Shown here piece by piece: positions 17,087 through 32,914 of a stretch of 64,000 nt of DNA. The stretch comes from Massilia sp. erpn (GTDB lineage Bacteria; Pseudomonadota; Gammaproteobacteria; Burkholderiales; Burkholderiaceae_D), in NCBI RefSeq assembly GCF_024400215.1, contig NZ_CP053748.1:4216001-4280000 (forward strand), given 5' to 3'. Made by a program: the position numbers and the translations under genes. Each line of letters opens with the position of its first letter. Position 1 is the stretch's first letter. The notes under the pieces were generated by a model. That model ran no database searches. It was not told where the DNA came from and saw only the letters and a program-made list of their open reading frames with translations.

Positions 17087-17935
17087 TTAAGCGGTGCGCT
17101 TGTACCAGGCTTGCTGGGGCAGGAGCTGCTGGTAGTGGCGGGCGTGGGCGTCGTCGCTGGCGAGGGGGCGGTCGAGGCCGAGGATGCCGAGCGGGGCGAG
17201 GCTGGCGTGGAACAGGCGCAGCACGCGCTGGCGCAGCAGCGGGCCGAAGTCGGGCAGGGCGCGGCGGCAGACGATGAGCTGGAATTCGTTGAAGGAGGCG
17301 TCCGTCACGAGATTGTATTGCGCCCAGCTGATGCGGCTGCGAAGCTGCGGCAGCAGCACGGCGTGGCCTTCCTCCATCTGGAAATGGGCCGAGAGGCTGG
17401 CTGTGCCACCCGCGTATTCATACAGGCGCTGGCATTGCGCCAGCCGTTCAACGGGAATGCGGCAGGCGGCGGCTTCGGCCAGCAGCTCGTCGCTGCCCAC
17501 CGTGGCGTGGATTTCGGTCTGGGCCAGCAGGCCTTCCTCTTCCAGCAGCACGGCCAGGGTCCAGGCCTGTTCCGCCCCGGCGCAATCGGCCAGCCAGACG
17601 CGCGGCAGAGCGGCGCCGCGCAGGCAGGCATCGAGCAGGCCGCGCAGCTGCAGCGCTTCCTGCGGATCGTCGAACAGCGTGGCCGGCGGCACGCTCAGCG
17701 CGCGCAGCAGGGCGCTGGCGGTGGCCGGATCGTGCAGGGCGCGGTCCTGCAGCGACGATAGCGTCGCCAGGCCGCGCCGGTGCAGCAGCGCGTACAGCTT
17801 GCGTTTCAGGGCATCGCGCTCATGCAGCCGGTAGTCGAAGCCGTAGCGGCGTACCAGCGCCTCCAGCAGCAGATCCAGTTCCAGTTCTTCCAGTTCCGCG
17901 CCGGCTTCGCTGCGCAGGTCCGATAGTGCGCCCAT
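17087..17935 (-). CDS. CheR-like protein with degenerate methyltransferase motifs
   Basis: A 282-residue protein with the length and fold order of CheR: an N-terminal helical domain (about 15-85), then a Rossmann-like domain. The signature residues are changed. The SAM-binding loop GCSTGEE is DCAGAEQ (117-123), the FFR segment is LFDDP (87-91), and the CRN motif is VCRRAL (222-227). It is therefore probably not an active receptor methyltransferase. Start 17935 has AAGGAGGA just upstream; 17956 (overlapping the kinase stop) is possible. It is the last gene of the operon with the poly-HAMP kinase, so a scaffold or c-di-GMP/receptor-binding role is plausible. Confidence 0.8.
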   Translation of the reverse strand: MGALSDLRSEAGAELEELELDLLLEALVRRYGFDYRLHERDALKRKLYALLHRRGLATLSSLQDRALHDPATASALLRALSVPPATLFDDPQEALQLRGLLDACLRGAALPRVWLADCAGAEQAWTLAVLLEEEGLLAQTEIHATVGSDELLAEAAACRIPVERLAQCQRLYEYAGGTASLSAHFQMEEGHAVLLPQLRSRISWAQYNLVTDASFNEFQLIVCRRALPDFGPLLRQRVLRLFHASLAPLGILGLDRPLASDDAHARHYQQLLPQQAWYKRTA

Positions 17936-17955
17936 GGCTCCTCCTTCCGCCGACA

Positions 17956-22852
<4,897 letters not shown>

Positions 22853-22860
<8 letters not shown>

Positions 22861-24796
22861 TGACGAAATCCTCTTGGGGTAAAGGGGTATGTCCGTTCAA
22901 ATGCAGGGCGGGCAGCACTTCCTGCGCCGGCAATGGTGGGCAGAACAGCTCGCCCTGATACTGCTCGCAATCCACGGTCTGCAGCACGGCCAGCTGGCTC
23001 TGGTTCTGTACGCCCAGGGCCAACACTTCCATGCCGAGGGCGCGCGCCAGGTGGACGATGGCGGCCACCATATCGCTGCCGCCTTCCACCGTGCCGATAT
23101 TGCGCACAAAGCCGGCGTCGATGCGCATCTGGTCCAGGCCCAGCTTGCGGCAGGTCGCCAGCGAGAAATGGGCGTGGCCGAAATCGTCCAGCGCCAGGCG
23201 CACGCCGCCCGACTGCAGCTGGTGCAGCACGCCTTCGATCGCCTCATTATGGGCGCGCAGCAGCGCCTCGCCCAGTTGCAGCGTGATGCTGCCGGCCGGC
23301 AGGCGGTGCTTGCGCATTTCCGCCAGCAGGCGCGCCGGAATCTCGGTATGCAGCTGGGTGGTGGCAAGGCGCAGCGACAGGTGCAGCGGCGCGCGGCCGG
23401 CGGCCACGCTGCTGGCGGGCGCGCCGCCGCCGGCGTTGAAGTCGGGCAGGGACAGGCCGGGCGGGCGCGGACCATCGCGCCACAGCGCCGCTTGCGCGCA
23501 GGCGGCGCCGATCAGCCAGGCGTCCAGCCGGTCGAGCAGGGCGCGGTCCTGGATGTCGGCCAGGAAGCGCGGCGCGGCCAGCAGTCCCTGGTGCGGATGG
23601 CGCCAATGCAGCTGGGCTTCCACGCCGCTGGCGCGGCCGCTCGCCAGATCGACCTGGGGCTGGTACAGCACTTCCAGCTGGCCGCTGACCAGGGCCAGGC
23701 GCAGTTCCGAGGTCCACAGCTCGCGTTCGCGTTCCAACTGGTTCAGCTCATCGTGGAAGAATTTCAGGCTGCCCTCGTCGCCGCCGGCATGGCTGGCGCG
23801 CGCATGGCTCAAAGCCAGGTCGGCGTGCTTCATCAGCTGCTGGGCGTTGTCCGCGTCCTGGGGATAGAGCGCGATGCCGATGCTGCTGACATTTTTCAGG
23901 CGGTGGATGCCGATGTCGAAGGGCCGGGCATGCGCCTGGCCGATCTTGTGCGCCACGCGCGCCGCATTGGCGCCGGCGCCATTGCCTTCGATGAGCACGG
24001 CGAATTCGTCGCCGCCCAGGCGCGCCACCACGTCGGACACGCGCACGGCGGCCGACAGCCGCGCCGCCACATGGCGCAGCAGCTCGTCGCCGACTTCGTG
24101 GCCCAGGCTGTCGTTGACCTGGCGGAAGCGGCTGATGTTGACGAACAGCAGGGCGAATTCGCCGCGCTGGCGGTCGGCTGTGGCGACGGCGTGTTCCAGC
24201 TGCTGCACCAGGGAGCGGCGGTTGAGCAGGCCGGTCAGGTTGTCGCGCGTCTGCAGTTCGGCGGCGCGGCGCTCGGCTTGCTGGCGCTCGGCCATTTCCT
24301 GTTCCAGCTCATGGCCGATGCGCTCCATTTCCTGCTGGCGCTGGGCGCGCAGGCTCTGGTTCAATTTGTGCAGCTCGTCGGCCTGGTCGCGCAACTGCAT
24401 GGTCTTGCGCGCCAGTTCGGTGAACACGGCCACCTTGGCTTGCACGATCTGCGGCACCAGGGGCGTGAACAGGTAGTCGGCGGCGCCGTTCTGGTAGGCG
24501 CGCAGGCGGTTCACCTCGTCGGCATAGTGGGCGGTGATGAAGATGATGGGCACCGCGCTGGCACGCGGGTGGGAACGGATGGCATCCGCCGTGTCGAAGC
24601 CGTCCATGCCGGGCATGCTCACGTCGAGCAGGATCACCGCGAACTCATGGCGCAGCACGGCGCGCAGGGCGTCTTCGCCCGAGACGGCAGTATGCAGCTC
24701 ATAGCCGCGCCGGTCGGCTTCGGCCGCCAGCAGGCTTTCCAGCGCAAACAGGCTGGCGGGATCATCGTTTACAAGGAGGACTTTGGGAATCTGCAC
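22853..24796 (-). CDS. Receiver-GGDEF-EAL protein with eroded catalytic sites
   Basis: A 647-residue response regulator. The receiver (1-125) has an intact D58. A long coiled coil (130-180) leads to a GGDEF domain (about 182-345) with GGDEF at 261-265 and an RxxD inhibitory site (R252-D255), but the usual metal-binding DLD is N220-I-S222. The EAL domain (about 355-635) keeps E393 and the DD pair (537-538), yet the conserved Asn is R476, the EIT Glu is Q507, the catalytic Lys is R558 and AEGVE reads ALGVQ. Both activities are doubtful. The start is a GTG. It is first in the operon with the poly-HAMP kinase. Confidence 0.88.
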
Positions 24797-24972
24797 AGCG
24801 GAACCACGGCAATTGAAAGTTGATCGGCCCTGTCAGCGCCTCTTGCGAATGTCCACGATACTCCACCAGGAAGACGAGTCAAGCAAAAGATTTAAAGACG
24901 GACAAGGTGACAAAATCCGACATTTTATCAATTGAGCAATGTTTATTGCAGGAATTTTTTCAGGATAAAACA

Positions 24973-25017
24973 GCCGGCCGGCGGGCGGCGCACGTTTGGC
25001 GCCGCCCGCCGGCCGGC
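24973..25017 (-). terminator. Strong terminator of the S9 peptidase gene
   Basis: Perfect 19-base stem (GCCGGCCGGCGGGCGGCGC and its complement) with a 7-base loop; read leftward it is followed by TGTTTTATCC. It lies 20 bases after the peptidase stop. The remaining 24797-24972 shows no gene. Confidence 0.75.
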
Positions 25018-25037
25018 AAGGTACTGGAATCAGCGCC

Positions 25038-27119
25038 TTATTTCAACTGGTTCAGCAGGAAGGTATAGGTCAGCGCCCACATCTGGGCCTGCTGGTCGTT
25101 GTTGGCCGCGCCCGCGTGGCCGCCCTCGGTATTTTCCCAGTACAGCACATCGTGGCCCTGTTCCTTCATGCGTGCCACCATCTTGCGCGCATGGCCGGGA
25201 TGGACGCGGTCGTCGCGGGTCGAGGTGGTAAACAGGGTGCGCGGATAGTGCTTGTCCTTGGACACATTCTGGTAGGGCGAATACTTGCTGATATACGCCC
25301 ACTGCGCCGGATCGTCCGGATCGCCATACTCGCCCATCCAGGAGGCGCCGGCCAGCAGGCGGCTGTAGCGGCGCATATCGAGCAGGGGCACCTGGCAGAC
25401 GACGGCGTTGAACAGGTCGGGACGCTGGATCAGCACCGCGCCCACCAGCAGGCCACCATTGCTGCCGCCCATGATGCCGAGGTGGCGCGGACTGCTGACC
25501 TTGCGCTTGGCCAGATCCTGGGCTACGGCGATGAAATCGTCGAAAGCGCGCTGGCGGTTTTCCTTCAGCGCCGCCTGGTGCCAGCGCGGGCCGAACTCGC
25601 CGCCGCCGCGGATATTCGCCAGCACATACACGCCGCCGTGCTTGAGCCAGGCTTCGCCCGTGACGCCGCTGTAGAAGGGCTTGAGCGAGACTTCAAAACC
25701 ACCATAGCCATACAGCACGGCGGGATTCTTGCCATCCAGTTTGGCGTTCTTGTTCATGACCACGAAGTAAGGCACTTTGGTGCCGTCCTTGGAGCGCGCC
25801 TCGAACTGCTTGACGACGTAGGGCTTGGCGTCGAAGAAGGCCGGCATGGATTTCAGCGCCTGGCGCTTGTCGCTGCCGGCCTGGGCCAAGTAGAGCGTGG
25901 CCGGATTCAGGAAGTCGGTCACGGTCAGGAAGTACTGGTCGGATTCGACCGGGTCGAGGGCGGCCGCCTCCAGCGTGCCGAAGGCGGGCGCTGCGACGGC
26001 GCGGCGCTGCCATTTGCCGTCCACGTGCTTGAGTTCCACCAGGCGGTTCTTGACGTTTTCCAGCTCGTTCAGCAGCAGGGCGCCGCGGGTGACAGTCACG
26101 CCGTCCAGCGAGCGCGTGGGCGAGGGTGTGAACAGTACTTCAAGCTGGCGTCCGCCCTGCATGAAGCGGCGGAAATCGGTGGCCAGCAGCGCGCCTTGCG
26201 GATAGGTCTTGCCCTCGACCTTCCATTCTGAGCGCAGCTCGATCATCAACTGGTCGCGCACGGTGTAGGCATTGGCATCGTCCGGCTTCGGCACTTTTTT
26301 CAGCTGGCCGCCTTCGTACAGGAAGAGTTCGCTGCTGTAAAAGCCGATCTGGCGCGTGATGAACTGGGCTTCGTAGCCGGGCGTGAAGTCTTTGTAGGCG
26401 CCGGCGGCCAGATCCTCGGGCTTGGCGTCATACAGCTGGCGCGCGGTGCTGAGCGGGGTGCCGCGCTTCCATTCCTTGATGATGCGTGGGTAGCCGGAGG
26501 TGGTCATGGAATCGGGACCGAAGTCGGTGGCGACGAAGACCGTGTCCTGGTCGATCCACGCCACATCGCTCTTGGCTTCGGGCAGGGCGAAGCCGTCGGC
26601 CACAAAGGCGCGCTTGCCGACATCGTATTCGCGCAGCACCTGGGCATCGCCGCCGCCGCGCGAGAGCGAGACCAGGCAGCGTTCGCCTTTCGGATAGAGG
26701 CAGTTGACGCCGGCCCAGACCCAGTTTTCCTTCTCTTCCTCGGCCAGCTGGTCGAGGTCGATGATGGTTTCCCATTCCGGTTCGGCCTTCTGGAACTGTT
26801 CCAGCGTGGTGCGGCGCCAGATGCCGCGCACATGCTGCTCATCCTTCCAGAAATTGTAGTAATGGCTGCCGTACTTCTTGACGAAGGGGATGCGTTCCTT
26901 GGAATTGAGGATGGTTTTGAGGCGCGCCTGGATGGCCGGGAACTGGGGGCGGGCTTCCAGCTCTTTCAGGGCGGCAGCATTCTGGTCCTTGACCCAGGCC
27001 ATGGGCTTGTCGCCGCCGACCTCCTCCAGCCATTGATAGGGATCGGCCTGTTGCGCCTGGGCGCCGGCGGCGGCCAGGCCCAGTACCATGCTGCCAGCCA
27101 GTTTCCGGTATGCGTGCAT
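25038..27119 (-). CDS. Secreted S9 family prolyl oligopeptidase
   Basis: A 693-residue serine peptidase with a signal peptide (cut after GAQAQ near residue 21). The N-terminal beta-propeller is seen as repeated blade-like strands from DPYQWLEE onward. The C-terminal alpha/beta hydrolase carries the nucleophile in GIMGGSNGGLL, Asp in TRDDRVHPGHA and His in EGGHAG. It cleaves after proline in short peptides and probably acts in the periplasm or outside. Start 27119 (ATG with AGGAG five bases upstream) is chosen over the GTG one codon before. Monocistronic with its own terminator. Confidence 0.92.
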   Translation of the reverse strand: MHAYRKLAGSMVLGLAAAGAQAQQADPYQWLEEVGGDKPMAWVKDQNAAALKELEARPQFPAIQARLKTILNSKERIPFVKKYGSHYYNFWKDEQHVRGIWRRTTLEQFQKAEPEWETIIDLDQLAEEEKENWVWAGVNCLYPKGERCLVSLSRGGGDAQVLREYDVGKRAFVADGFALPEAKSDVAWIDQDTVFVATDFGPDSMTTSGYPRIIKEWKRGTPLSTARQLYDAKPEDLAAGAYKDFTPGYEAQFITRQIGFYSSELFLYEGGQLKKVPKPDDANAYTVRDQLMIELRSEWKVEGKTYPQGALLATDFRRFMQGGRQLEVLFTPSPTRSLDGVTVTRGALLLNELENVKNRLVELKHVDGKWQRRAVAAPAFGTLEAAALDPVESDQYFLTVTDFLNPATLYLAQAGSDKRQALKSMPAFFDAKPYVVKQFEARSKDGTKVPYFVVMNKNAKLDGKNPAVLYGYGGFEVSLKPFYSGVTGEAWLKHGGVYVLANIRGGGEFGPRWHQAALKENRQRAFDDFIAVAQDLAKRKVSSPRHLGIMGGSNGGLLVGAVLIQRPDLFNAVVCQVPLLDMRRYSRLLAGASWMGEYGDPDDPAQWAYISKYSPYQNVSKDKHYPRTLFTTSTRDDRVHPGHARKMVARMKEQGHDVLYWENTEGGHAGAANNDQQAQMWALTYTFLLNQLK

Positions 27120-27235
27120 CACTTCTCCTCTAGGGTAACGAGGCTGATACTCTACACCAATCTTGTTATTTTGAATGGTCGGTTTTACACTGCTTTGGCG
27201 CCGGCATGGGCCGGACGGCTCGCAGGAGAAGAACG

Positions 27236-27781
27236 ATGAAGAAGCTGACCTTGACGCGGACCTTATTCTTGCTCCAGCCCTTGGGCGCAGTGTGGCTGGT
27301 GGCCGTACCGCTGGCGGGCCTGGCTGCCGATGTGCCGGCCGCTGCGGCCAGGCTGGCGCCGCTGGCTTTTCTGGCTGGGCACTGCTGGCGCGGCGATATG
27401 CCGGGCGGGAAGGCCAACGACACCCATTGCTACGAATGGGTGTATGGCGGCCACTATCTGCGCGACCGCCATGTGGTGCGCGCGCCGGGGCGGCCTGATT
27501 ACGAGGGCGAAACCCTGTATTTCTACGACCATGGGCGGCAGCAGATCGCCTACATCTATTACGAGAACGCGGGCGGTGTCGGCCGCGGGCTGGCCCTGGG
27601 CGAGGGCGAACGCCTGGTCTTCCCCGAGGCGGAGTTCGTCTCGGCCTCGGGCAGCAAGCTCGCGTACCGCGCCACCTGGCAGCGCATCGGCGATGCGGCT
27701 TACGAGGCCAGCAACGAGATCAAGCGCGAGGGACAGTGGCGCAGTGAATTCAAGATGCGCCTGAATAAAGTGGTGCCCTGA
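27236..27781 (+). CDS. Small secreted protein (DUF1579-like)
   Basis: A 181-residue exported protein: signal peptide ending near GLAAD (residue 32), then FLAGHCWRGDMPGG, HCYEWVYGGHYLRDRHVV and ETLYFYDHGRQQIAYIYYEN, a beta-rich pattern like small lipocalin-type DUF1579/DUF6265 domains. AGGAGAAG precedes the ATG at 27236. Two cysteines (in HCW and HCY) may pair. No function is assigned. Convergent with the metallohydrolase gene, six bases away. Confidence 0.72.
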   Translation: MKKLTLTRTLFLLQPLGAVWLVAVPLAGLAADVPAAAARLAPLAFLAGHCWRGDMPGGKANDTHCYEWVYGGHYLRDRHVVRAPGRPDYEGETLYFYDHGRQQIAYIYYENAGGVGRGLALGEGERLVFPEAEFVSASGSKLAYRATWQRIGDAAYEASNEIKREGQWRSEFKMRLNKVVP

Positions 27782-27787
27782 ATTAAC

Positions 27788-29569
27788 TTAGGGCGGGGCT
27801 TGCTGCTTGACCCAGAGCGGGGCCGACCAGAGCTGCTTGCCATCGTCCTGGGTCAGGCGGGCGTAGTAAAAGTGTTCACCAGGGGGCGGGGTGATGGTGG
27901 GGGAGTCCTGGTCCTGGGCCAGCAGGCGCGTGCTGGCTTTCCGGCCTGGAACGCCTTCAAAGATTTCCACCCGCACGGGACTGTGGTCGCTGCTGCTGGC
28001 GTAGCTGAGCTGGAATTGCAGCGGCCCGCTGTTGTCGAAACGCTCGCCCATCAGATGGCCGTTGGCCCTGAGAATCAGCTGGCTGCCCTTGTCCATGGTG
28101 GCAAAGACGCGGCGCTGACGCAGGGCGGTGACGAGATTGTCCAGCGTCAGGCTGTCGCCGGCGGGCAGCAGTATGCCGGTGCGGTTGCTGTAGGACGCGC
28201 CCCAGTTGGCGCAGTGGTTGTCCTGGTTGCTGCTGAACGCCAGGTGGTAGCCCGCTTCCAGCAGCGTGCGGCAACGCTCTTCATAGTTGCTGAGGTGGCT
28301 CTCCTGTTCATCGCTGCGGCTGGAAAAGGCCGAACTGTTCATCACCTCGCACAAGACCATGGCCTGCTCGCCGTCGCTGCTGAAGGCGAAAGCCTGGCCG
28401 TCGATGCGGAACTGGCTGTCGCCGGGATGGTTGAACTGGCCTATCCAGCCGCGTTCGCGCATCAGTTGGTACAGGCTGGCGTAATCGCCTTTGGCGGTGA
28501 AGGTGTCGGCCATCAGCTCGCCCGCACCATTGCGCTCCCATCCCAGCAGCTCGGGGCTGTTGAATATATTCAGGTGGCCGCCCTTGCTGATGACGCCCCA
28601 TTCCATGCCATACACGCCGAGAAAGCCGGGATGGGCCGCATTGAAAGCCGCCGTTTGCGCCAGCCCGCTTTGATAGAGCTGGCGCGCGCGGCTGGCGTCG
28701 GCGTTGGGATCGCTGCCTTCGGAACCGTCATACATATGGTTATGCTCGGACGTCATAAGGAAGTCCAGGCCGTGCGCGCGTGCATAGGCAAAGGCTTGCG
28801 CCGGGCCGGCTGCCGCGCTTTGCGGTTCCTGCGCCCCATGGCAGCCGGGCAGCTCGCCGCCACCGTCGCTGTGGCCGGTCTGGCTGTGCAGATTGCCGAG
28901 GTAGACGGTGTAGGGCCGGTCTGCACTGGCCAGCTCGGCCAGGGGCTTGCCGGTGAGACTTGCAGCGGGCGGCGCGGCAGTGGTCTGAGCGGCCAGCGGC
29001 AGCGCCTTGCCGCCCGCGATGCACAGTGCCGGCGGCAGGCCGATGGCGATGGGCCAGCTTTGTTCGATGGCCGGTTCCGCTCGCCACATCTGGCGTGCTT
29101 GGGATGTCGCCTTGCCGTGCGCGGCGCGGGCCAGCGGCTCGGGCGCCGCGCGCAGGCGCAAATGGTAAAGGCCGGCTGGCGGCCGTGCTGCCGCGGCATT
29201 TCTTGCCCGGCCTGCGGCCCAGACTGGAGCGAGTTGCAGCTCCGGGCCGCGCAATGCGGCTTGGCCTTGCCAGCGGCGCAAGCTGCGGCCGCGCTGGTCG
29301 AGCAGGTCGAGTTGCCAGTGCAGGCGCTGGCCGGATGCGGCGCCGGGATAGCGGAAACGCAGATGCAGCGGCCGCGTGCCCGCCTCGCCGCCGAGGAAAG
29401 GCGCGTCCAGCGCCGCCTCGAATTCATGGTGGTCGGCCGCGCCTTGCTGGGCGGCGGCCGGGACCAGCAAGCTGCAAGCGAGCAAGGCGGCCCAAAGCGG
29501 CTTGGCAGCGCCGGTTTCCTGCACTGAAACGATACTGACAGTAAATATGTCGGATCGGAGCGACACCAT
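27788..29569 (-). CDS. CehA/McbA-type PHP metallohydrolase, exported
   Basis: A 593-residue protein. A hydrophobic export segment (PLWAALLACSLLVPAAA, about 24-40) is followed by a beta-rich N-terminal region and a PHP-fold hydrolase. Metal motifs are NLHSQTGHSDG, TSEHNHMYDG, the FNHPGDSQF segment and SSNQDNHCANW, as in CehA/McbA phosphoesterase-like enzymes, some of which hydrolyse carbaryl. The natural substrate is unknown. Start 29569 has GGGGGGAAG upstream; an internal GTG near residue 13-16 would place the signal peptide at the very N-terminus. Divergent from the CHASE kinase gene. Confidence 0.85.
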   Translation of the reverse strand: MVSLRSDIFTVSIVSVQETGAAKPLWAALLACSLLVPAAAQQGAADHHEFEAALDAPFLGGEAGTRPLHLRFRYPGAASGQRLHWQLDLLDQRGRSLRRWQGQAALRGPELQLAPVWAAGRARNAAAARPPAGLYHLRLRAAPEPLARAAHGKATSQARQMWRAEPAIEQSWPIAIGLPPALCIAGGKALPLAAQTTAAPPAASLTGKPLAELASADRPYTVYLGNLHSQTGHSDGGGELPGCHGAQEPQSAAAGPAQAFAYARAHGLDFLMTSEHNHMYDGSEGSDPNADASRARQLYQSGLAQTAAFNAAHPGFLGVYGMEWGVISKGGHLNIFNSPELLGWERNGAGELMADTFTAKGDYASLYQLMRERGWIGQFNHPGDSQFRIDGQAFAFSSDGEQAMVLCEVMNSSAFSSRSDEQESHLSNYEERCRTLLEAGYHLAFSSNQDNHCANWGASYSNRTGILLPAGDSLTLDNLVTALRQRRVFATMDKGSQLILRANGHLMGERFDNSGPLQFQLSYASSSDHSPVRVEIFEGVPGRKASTRLLAQDQDSPTITPPPGEHFYYARLTQDDGKQLWSAPLWVKQQAPP

Positions 29570-29647
29570 TTTTTCTTCCCCCCTTTGCGTGTTGGAGCGG
29601 GCGGGCGAAAAATGGTTCGCACTGGCGTTTAATAGTATGCTGCTGCA

Positions 29648-32600
29648 ATGCAAGAGGAAAATTCCGGCGGATCGATGCGCAAACTCAATGAGCTTGGGAA
29701 TAGTCTGGTCAGTACGCGCTTGCTGCTGTGGGGCGCGGGCCTGGTCTTGGCTGGCGCCGTCGGAATGACGCTGTACGCCACCGCCGCCAAAACGGTGGAA
29801 GACGATGCCCAGCTGCGCTTCGACAACCTGACGCGCGCCACCCAGTACAGCATCTCGGCCCGTGTGAAATCCTATTCGGATGTGGTGCGCGGCCTGGTTG
29901 CCTTGTTCCAGACCACGGACTCGCTGACGCGGCTGCAATTCCGCCAGTACGTGAACAGCCTGAATATGCCGCTGCATTTTCCGGCGATCCAGGCCATCAA
30001 TTACGCCCCCTATGTTCCCGCCGCCGAGCGCGACGACTTCGTGGCCGCCGTGCGCGCCGACCGCAGCATCAATCCGGCCGGCTATCCGAAGTTCGACATC
30101 AAGCCGCCGGGCCTGCGCCACCACTACGCGCCGCTGACTTACCTGGAACCGATGGACATGCTGATGGAGCGCTTCGGCGTGGACATCACCGCCAATCCCG
30201 CCATCGACCGCGCCATGGAACTGTCGCGCGATACGGGCCAGATCAGCGCCTCGGGCCAGCCGGTGGTGCTGAAAAAGCCGGCGCCGCATATCGGCCTGGG
30301 CATGCGCCTGCCGGTCTATCGGCGCGGCATGCCGGTGCACGATATGGAGAGCCGCCGCGCCGCCTATCTGGGATCGGTCGGCATCGGCTTTTCCGTGGCC
30401 AAGCTGGTGCAGGGCGCGATCGACGAGATGGCCGACCGTCAAGTGCATATGATCCTGTACGCCGACGGCGCCGGCGATCCGGAAAAGCGCAGCCTGAGCA
30501 TCGGCAAGGAAGACCGCCTGCTGTTCAACGATAACGGCTCCATCGATGCGCCCCCGGTCCTGCCGGGCAATTCGGACGACTATTTTCTGACCGTGCTGCC
30601 CATCGATTTCAACGGTACCCTGTGGAAGGCGCGCTTCCATGCGCGCAAGACCGATATGGTGCTGGGCTTCGACCGCTGGTTCCCGCTGGTGGCGCTGGGG
30701 ACGGGCTTTGCGGGCACCTTGCTGATTTACCTGTTCTTTTTCAGCCTGTACTGGCAGCGCCGTAGCGCCCAGGAGCAGCGTCGCCTGCTGGACAGTGTGC
30801 TGAACAATGTGGACGCCCATGTGTACATGAAAGACCAGGGCCGCCGCTTCATTTATGTGAATGCGAAGATGGCCGAGGCCATGGGCCTGCCGGTGGAGCA
30901 GATCATCGGGCGCCTGGACCGCGAGGTGATGCCGCAGCGCGATGCCGAGCAGGCCTGGAATGAGGACCGCGCCGTGTTTGCCGACAGCCTGAAACGCTCG
31001 GGCGAGGGCAAGTATGTCGACCGCCACGGCGTGATCCACCATCTATGGACGGTGAAGGCGCCGGTGGAGGGCGAGCAGGGCGTAAGCGCCGTCATCGCGC
31101 TCTCCACCGACGTGACGGAGCTGCACAATCTGAAAGAGCAGGCGCAGGCGGCCAACCAGGCCAAGAGCGACTTCCTGTCGAATATGAGCCATGAGATCCG
31201 TACGCCGATGAATAGCGTGATCGGCATGGCCCACCTGGCGCTGAAGTCCGTCACCAATCCCAAGCAGCGCGATTATCTGCAAAAGATTTACCACTCGGGC
31301 CAGCACCTGCTGGGCATCATCAACGACATCCTCGATTTCTCCAAGATCGAGGCCGGCAAGCTCGATCTGGAAATGCTGGACTTCACGCTGGAGTCGCTGT
31401 TGTCGAATATCTCGAACCAGCTGGGCGAGTCGGCTTCGCGCAAGGAGCTGGAACTGGTGTTCGAAATCTGGCCCGGCCTGTCGCGCCAGATGCGCGGCGA
31501 TCCGCTGCGCCTGGAGCAGGTGCTGCTGAACTTCACCAGCAATGCCATCAAGTTCTCGGAAAACGGCCGCATCTATATCCGCGCCCGGCCGGTGGAAGAC
31601 CGCGACAACTACACCATGGTGCGCTTCGAGGTGCAGGACAATGGCATCGGCATGAGTCCGCAGCAGATCGGCAAGCTGTTCCAGTCCTTCCACCAGGCAG
31701 ACACCTCGACCACGCGCAAATACGGCGGCACGGGCCTGGGCCTGGTCATCAGCAAGCAGTTGGCGGAGCTGATGGGCGGCGGCGTGGGCGTGGACAGCGA
31801 GCCGGGACACGGCAGCACCTTCTGGTTCACCGCGCGCCTGATGAAGAGTACCAATTTCCTGCAGGAGCCGCAGAGCAACGAGCTGCAGGCCGACGTGGCG
31901 GCCTCGCTGCGCGGCGCCTCCATCCTGCTGGTGGAGGACAATATCTTCAGCCAGCAGGTGGGCCAGGAGCTGCTGGAGGATGCCGGCGCCACCGTGGTGG
32001 TGGCCAACAACGGCAAGGAAGCCATCGACCTGCTGCTGAAAGAGCATTTCGATTGCGTGCTGATGGATGTGCAGATGCCGGTGATGGACGGCTTCGAGGC
32101 GACGCGCCTGATCCGCCTTCACCCCAAGCTGTCCGGCACGCCGGTGATTGCGATGACGGCCAATGCCGGCCGCGAAGACCAGGCGCGCTGCCTGGAAGCG
32201 GGCATGGACGAATTCGTGACCAAGCCGATCGCACCGCAACTGCTGTTCGCTGTGCTGGCCAAGTGGCTGGGCCAGCGCGCCTCCGATGGCGCATCGCGCA
32301 CGGCGCGGCCAACGCCGCCGCGTGAGGCTGCGTCGCTGGAAAATGCGCCGCCCATCGCCAGCGTGGCGGAGGGCGCACCCGCCGCCGTGGCGTTCGAGAT
32401 GGCGGCGCCGGCAGTGCCTGCGCCTTTGCCTGCCGCGGCGGGCGATGACGGGGCCGAGATGGCGCTTCCCGGCGAGGCTGAGCTGTTCGATATGCGCGCC
32501 CTGGCCCAGACCTTCGGCAACAAGCCGGACAAGATGCGCAAGTACGCCCTGATGTTCCTCGATTCGGCGCGCGACAGCATGGTGGAGGTGAACGAGGCGC

Positions 32601-32827
32601 TGGAACTGGGCGATATGAAGCGTCTGTCCGAGCTGGGGCACCGCATCAAATCCTCGGCGCGCGCGGTGGGCGCCATGAGTTTCGCCGACCTGTGTCTGAA
32701 CCTGGAGCGCCTGAAGCCGGAGGATGACCTGGAGCACGCGCGCGCCATCGTGGTCCGCATGCAACCCTTGCTGGAGCGTTTGAAAGAGCATGTGGCGCAG
32801 GAGCTGGCGGCCAGCGTGCCCGGCTAG
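29648..32827 (+). CDS. CHASE-PAS hybrid sensor histidine kinase with receiver and Hpt
   Basis: Inner-membrane kinase of 1059 residues. Transmembrane helix about 25-45, periplasmic CHASE domain (about 60-330, with [15 protein letters not shown]), second transmembrane helix about 345-367, PAS ([16 protein letters not shown] onward), HisKA with H515 in [11 protein letters not shown], HATPase ([18 protein letters not shown]), receiver with D807 in [11 protein letters not shown] and C-terminal Hpt with H998 in [13 protein letters not shown]. All relay residues are present. CHASE domains bind small ligands such as cytokinin-like molecules or peptides in other kinases. An alternative start is 29675 (MRKLNELG); neither has a strong ribosome site. 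Confidence 0.92.
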   Translation: MQEENSGGSMRKLNELGNSLVSTRLLLWGAGLVLAGAVGMTLYATAAKTVEDDAQLRFDNLTRATQYSISARVKSYSDVVRGLVALFQTTDSLTRLQFRQYVNSLNMPLHFPAIQAINYAPYVPAAERDDFVAAVRADRSINPAGYPKFDIKPPGLRHHYAPLTYLEPMDMLMERFGVDITANPAIDRAMELSRDTGQISASGQPVVLKKPAPHIGLGMRLPVYRRGMPVHDMESRRAAYLGSVGIGFSVAKLVQGAIDEMADRQVHMILYADGAGDPEKRSLSIGKEDRLLFNDNGSIDAPPVLPGNSDDYFLTVLPIDFNGTLWKARFHARKTDMVLGFDRWFPLVALGTGFAGTLLIYLFFFSLYWQRRSAQEQRRLLDSVLNNVDAHVYMKDQGRRFIYVNAKMAEAMGLPVEQIIGRLDREVMPQRDAEQAWNEDRAVFADSLKRSGEGKYVDRHGVIHHLWTVKAPVEGEQGVSAVIALSTDVTELHNLKEQAQAANQAKSDFLSNMSHEIRTPMNSVIGMAHLALKSVTNPKQRDYLQKIYHSGQHLLGIINDILDFSKIEAGKLDLEMLDFTLESLLSNISNQLGESASRKELELVFEIWPGLSRQMRGDPLRLEQVLLNFTSNAIKFSENGRIYIRARPVEDRDNYTMVRFEVQDNGIGMSPQQIGKLFQSFHQADTSTTRKYGGTGLGLVISKQLAELMGGGVGVDSEPGHGSTFWFTARLMKSTNFLQEPQSNELQADVAASLRGASILLVEDNIFSQQVGQELLEDAGATVVVANNGKEAIDLLLKEHFDCVLMDVQMPVMDGFEATRLIRLHPKLSGTPVIAMTANAGREDQARCLEAGMDEFVTKPIAPQLLFAVLAKWLGQRASDGASRTARPTPPREAASLENAPPIASVAEGAPAAVAFEMAAPAVPAPLPAAAGDDGAEMALPGEAELFDMRALAQTFGNKPDKMRKYALMFLDSARDSMVEVNEALELGDMKRLSELGHRIKSSARAVGAMSFADLCLNLERLKPEDDLEHARAIVVRMQPLLERLKEHVAQELAASVPG

Positions 32828-32914
32828 CGGCTTGCGAGCCGCGCACGCGGCCCAGGGTTTGTATTCGGCGCGCGACAGGCGATAATAGCGGCTGGCATCC
32901 ACTTCCACGGCACT

